Below are positions 14,234 through 14,502 of a stretch of 14,502 bases of DNA, one piece after another. The position numbers and the translations under genes are program-made. Under the pieces are notes generated by a model. It made no database searches. It was given only the letters and a program-made list of their open reading frames with translations, and was not told the DNA's origin. The stretch is from Porticoccus sp. (GTDB lineage Bacteria; Pseudomonadota; Gammaproteobacteria; Pseudomonadales; Porticoccaceae), in assembly GCA_002685455.1 (NCBI GenBank), contig NYXF01000054.1, positions 5,588 through 20,089 on the forward strand. The letters are read 5' to 3'. Every line of letters starts with the position of its first letter. Within the stretch, counting starts at the first letter, position 1.

Positions 14234-14502
14234 TTAATAATTTTTTTTTCCTTTGGAATAGACTGTTTGAGCCAACAACCATATGTCTCCTGGGTCACCA
14301 TTTCCAATAAGATTACCATCAACCTCGACTACAGGTATTACACCTTTAGATGAGCTTGACACCCAAACTTCAGATGCTGAATAGACTTCATCCTTTGTTA
14401 CAACTCGCTCTTGAATCTCAACAGAGCTCTCTTTAGACAGCAAATCAAGAAGTATGTATCGAGTCACACCAGGTAATATGTGGTTATCTAAGGGGGGTGT
14501 TA
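14234..14502 (-). CDS. dat: D-amino acid aminotransferase (class IV PLP), C-terminal part
   Basis: The frame runs off the right edge, so only the C-terminal 88 codons are present. The visible sequence begins TPPLDNHILPGVTR, a hallmark of class IV aminotransferases; the TPPLDN-ILPG form is typical of D-alanine aminotransferase (Dat), which swaps D-alanine and 2-oxoglutarate for pyruvate and D-glutamate. It continues with EVWVSSSSKGVIPVVEVDG, where the serine-rich segment forms part of the cofactor phosphate and substrate site, and GNGDPG near the end. The PLP lysine lies outside the window. A branched-chain or aminodeoxychorismate-lyase relative cannot be fully excluded, but the context with alr 85 bp downstream supports D-amino acid metabolism. 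The GTG at 14467 is an internal valine of the frame, not the start. Confidence 0.85.
   Translation of the reverse strand, partial: TPPLDNHILPGVTRYILLDLLSKESSVEIQERVVTKDEVYSASEVWVSSSSKGVIPVVEVDGNLIGNGDPGDIWLLAQTVYSKGKKNY

Overview
The window is a chromosomal stretch from an AT-rich, gene-dense bacterium. It is most likely a gammaproteobacterium and plausibly a small-genome marine or oligotrophic one. The taxonomic signal comes from gene families and order: glnD followed by dap genes, BamC and RsmJ (both mainly proteobacterial/gammaproteobacterial), dapA-bamC-metallo-hydrolase in the order known from Pseudomonas, and the long (about 367-residue) PurC known from Vibrio and relatives. The lineage assignment is an inference; no rRNA or tRNA is visible.

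Layout. (1) 1-4870, plus strand: the 3' end of glnD, then dapC, nth, a YffB/ArsC-like gene, dapD and dapE. dapC, dapD and dapE are consecutive steps of the succinylase branch of diaminopimelate/lysine synthesis. nth overlaps dapC by one base, and a good sigma70-like promoter lies before the ArsC-like gene. (2) 4896-5744, minus strand: rsmJ, a 16S rRNA methyltransferase. (3) 5745-6236: a 492-bp AT-rich gap with a 31-bp inverted pair of DnaA-box-like sequences. (4) 6237-11273, minus strand: in transcription order fabV, lpxL, dapA, bamC and a WalJ/YycJ-type metallo-hydrolase. fabV carries a one-base frameshift at a 10-base homopolymer. (5) 11274-11474: a divergent promoter region containing four perfect 9-bp tandem repeats. 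(6) 11475-13061, plus strand: doxX-like gene and long-form purC. (7) 13054-14502, minus strand: a D-amino acid aminotransferase (dat, cut by the window edge) upstream of alr. alr and purC converge and overlap by 8 bp.

The functional theme is envelope precursors. dapA/C/D/E supply meso-DAP and lysine, alr and dat supply D-alanine and D-glutamate, fabV makes acyl chains, lpxL acylates lipid A, and bamC serves outer-membrane protein assembly. I found no mobile element, CRISPR array, RNA gene or phage gene, and no clear undescribed system. The points most worth checking are the fabV homopolymer frameshift, the 9-bp repeat array between two divergent promoters, the DnaA-box gap, and the atypical iron-sulfur cysteine spacing of Nth.
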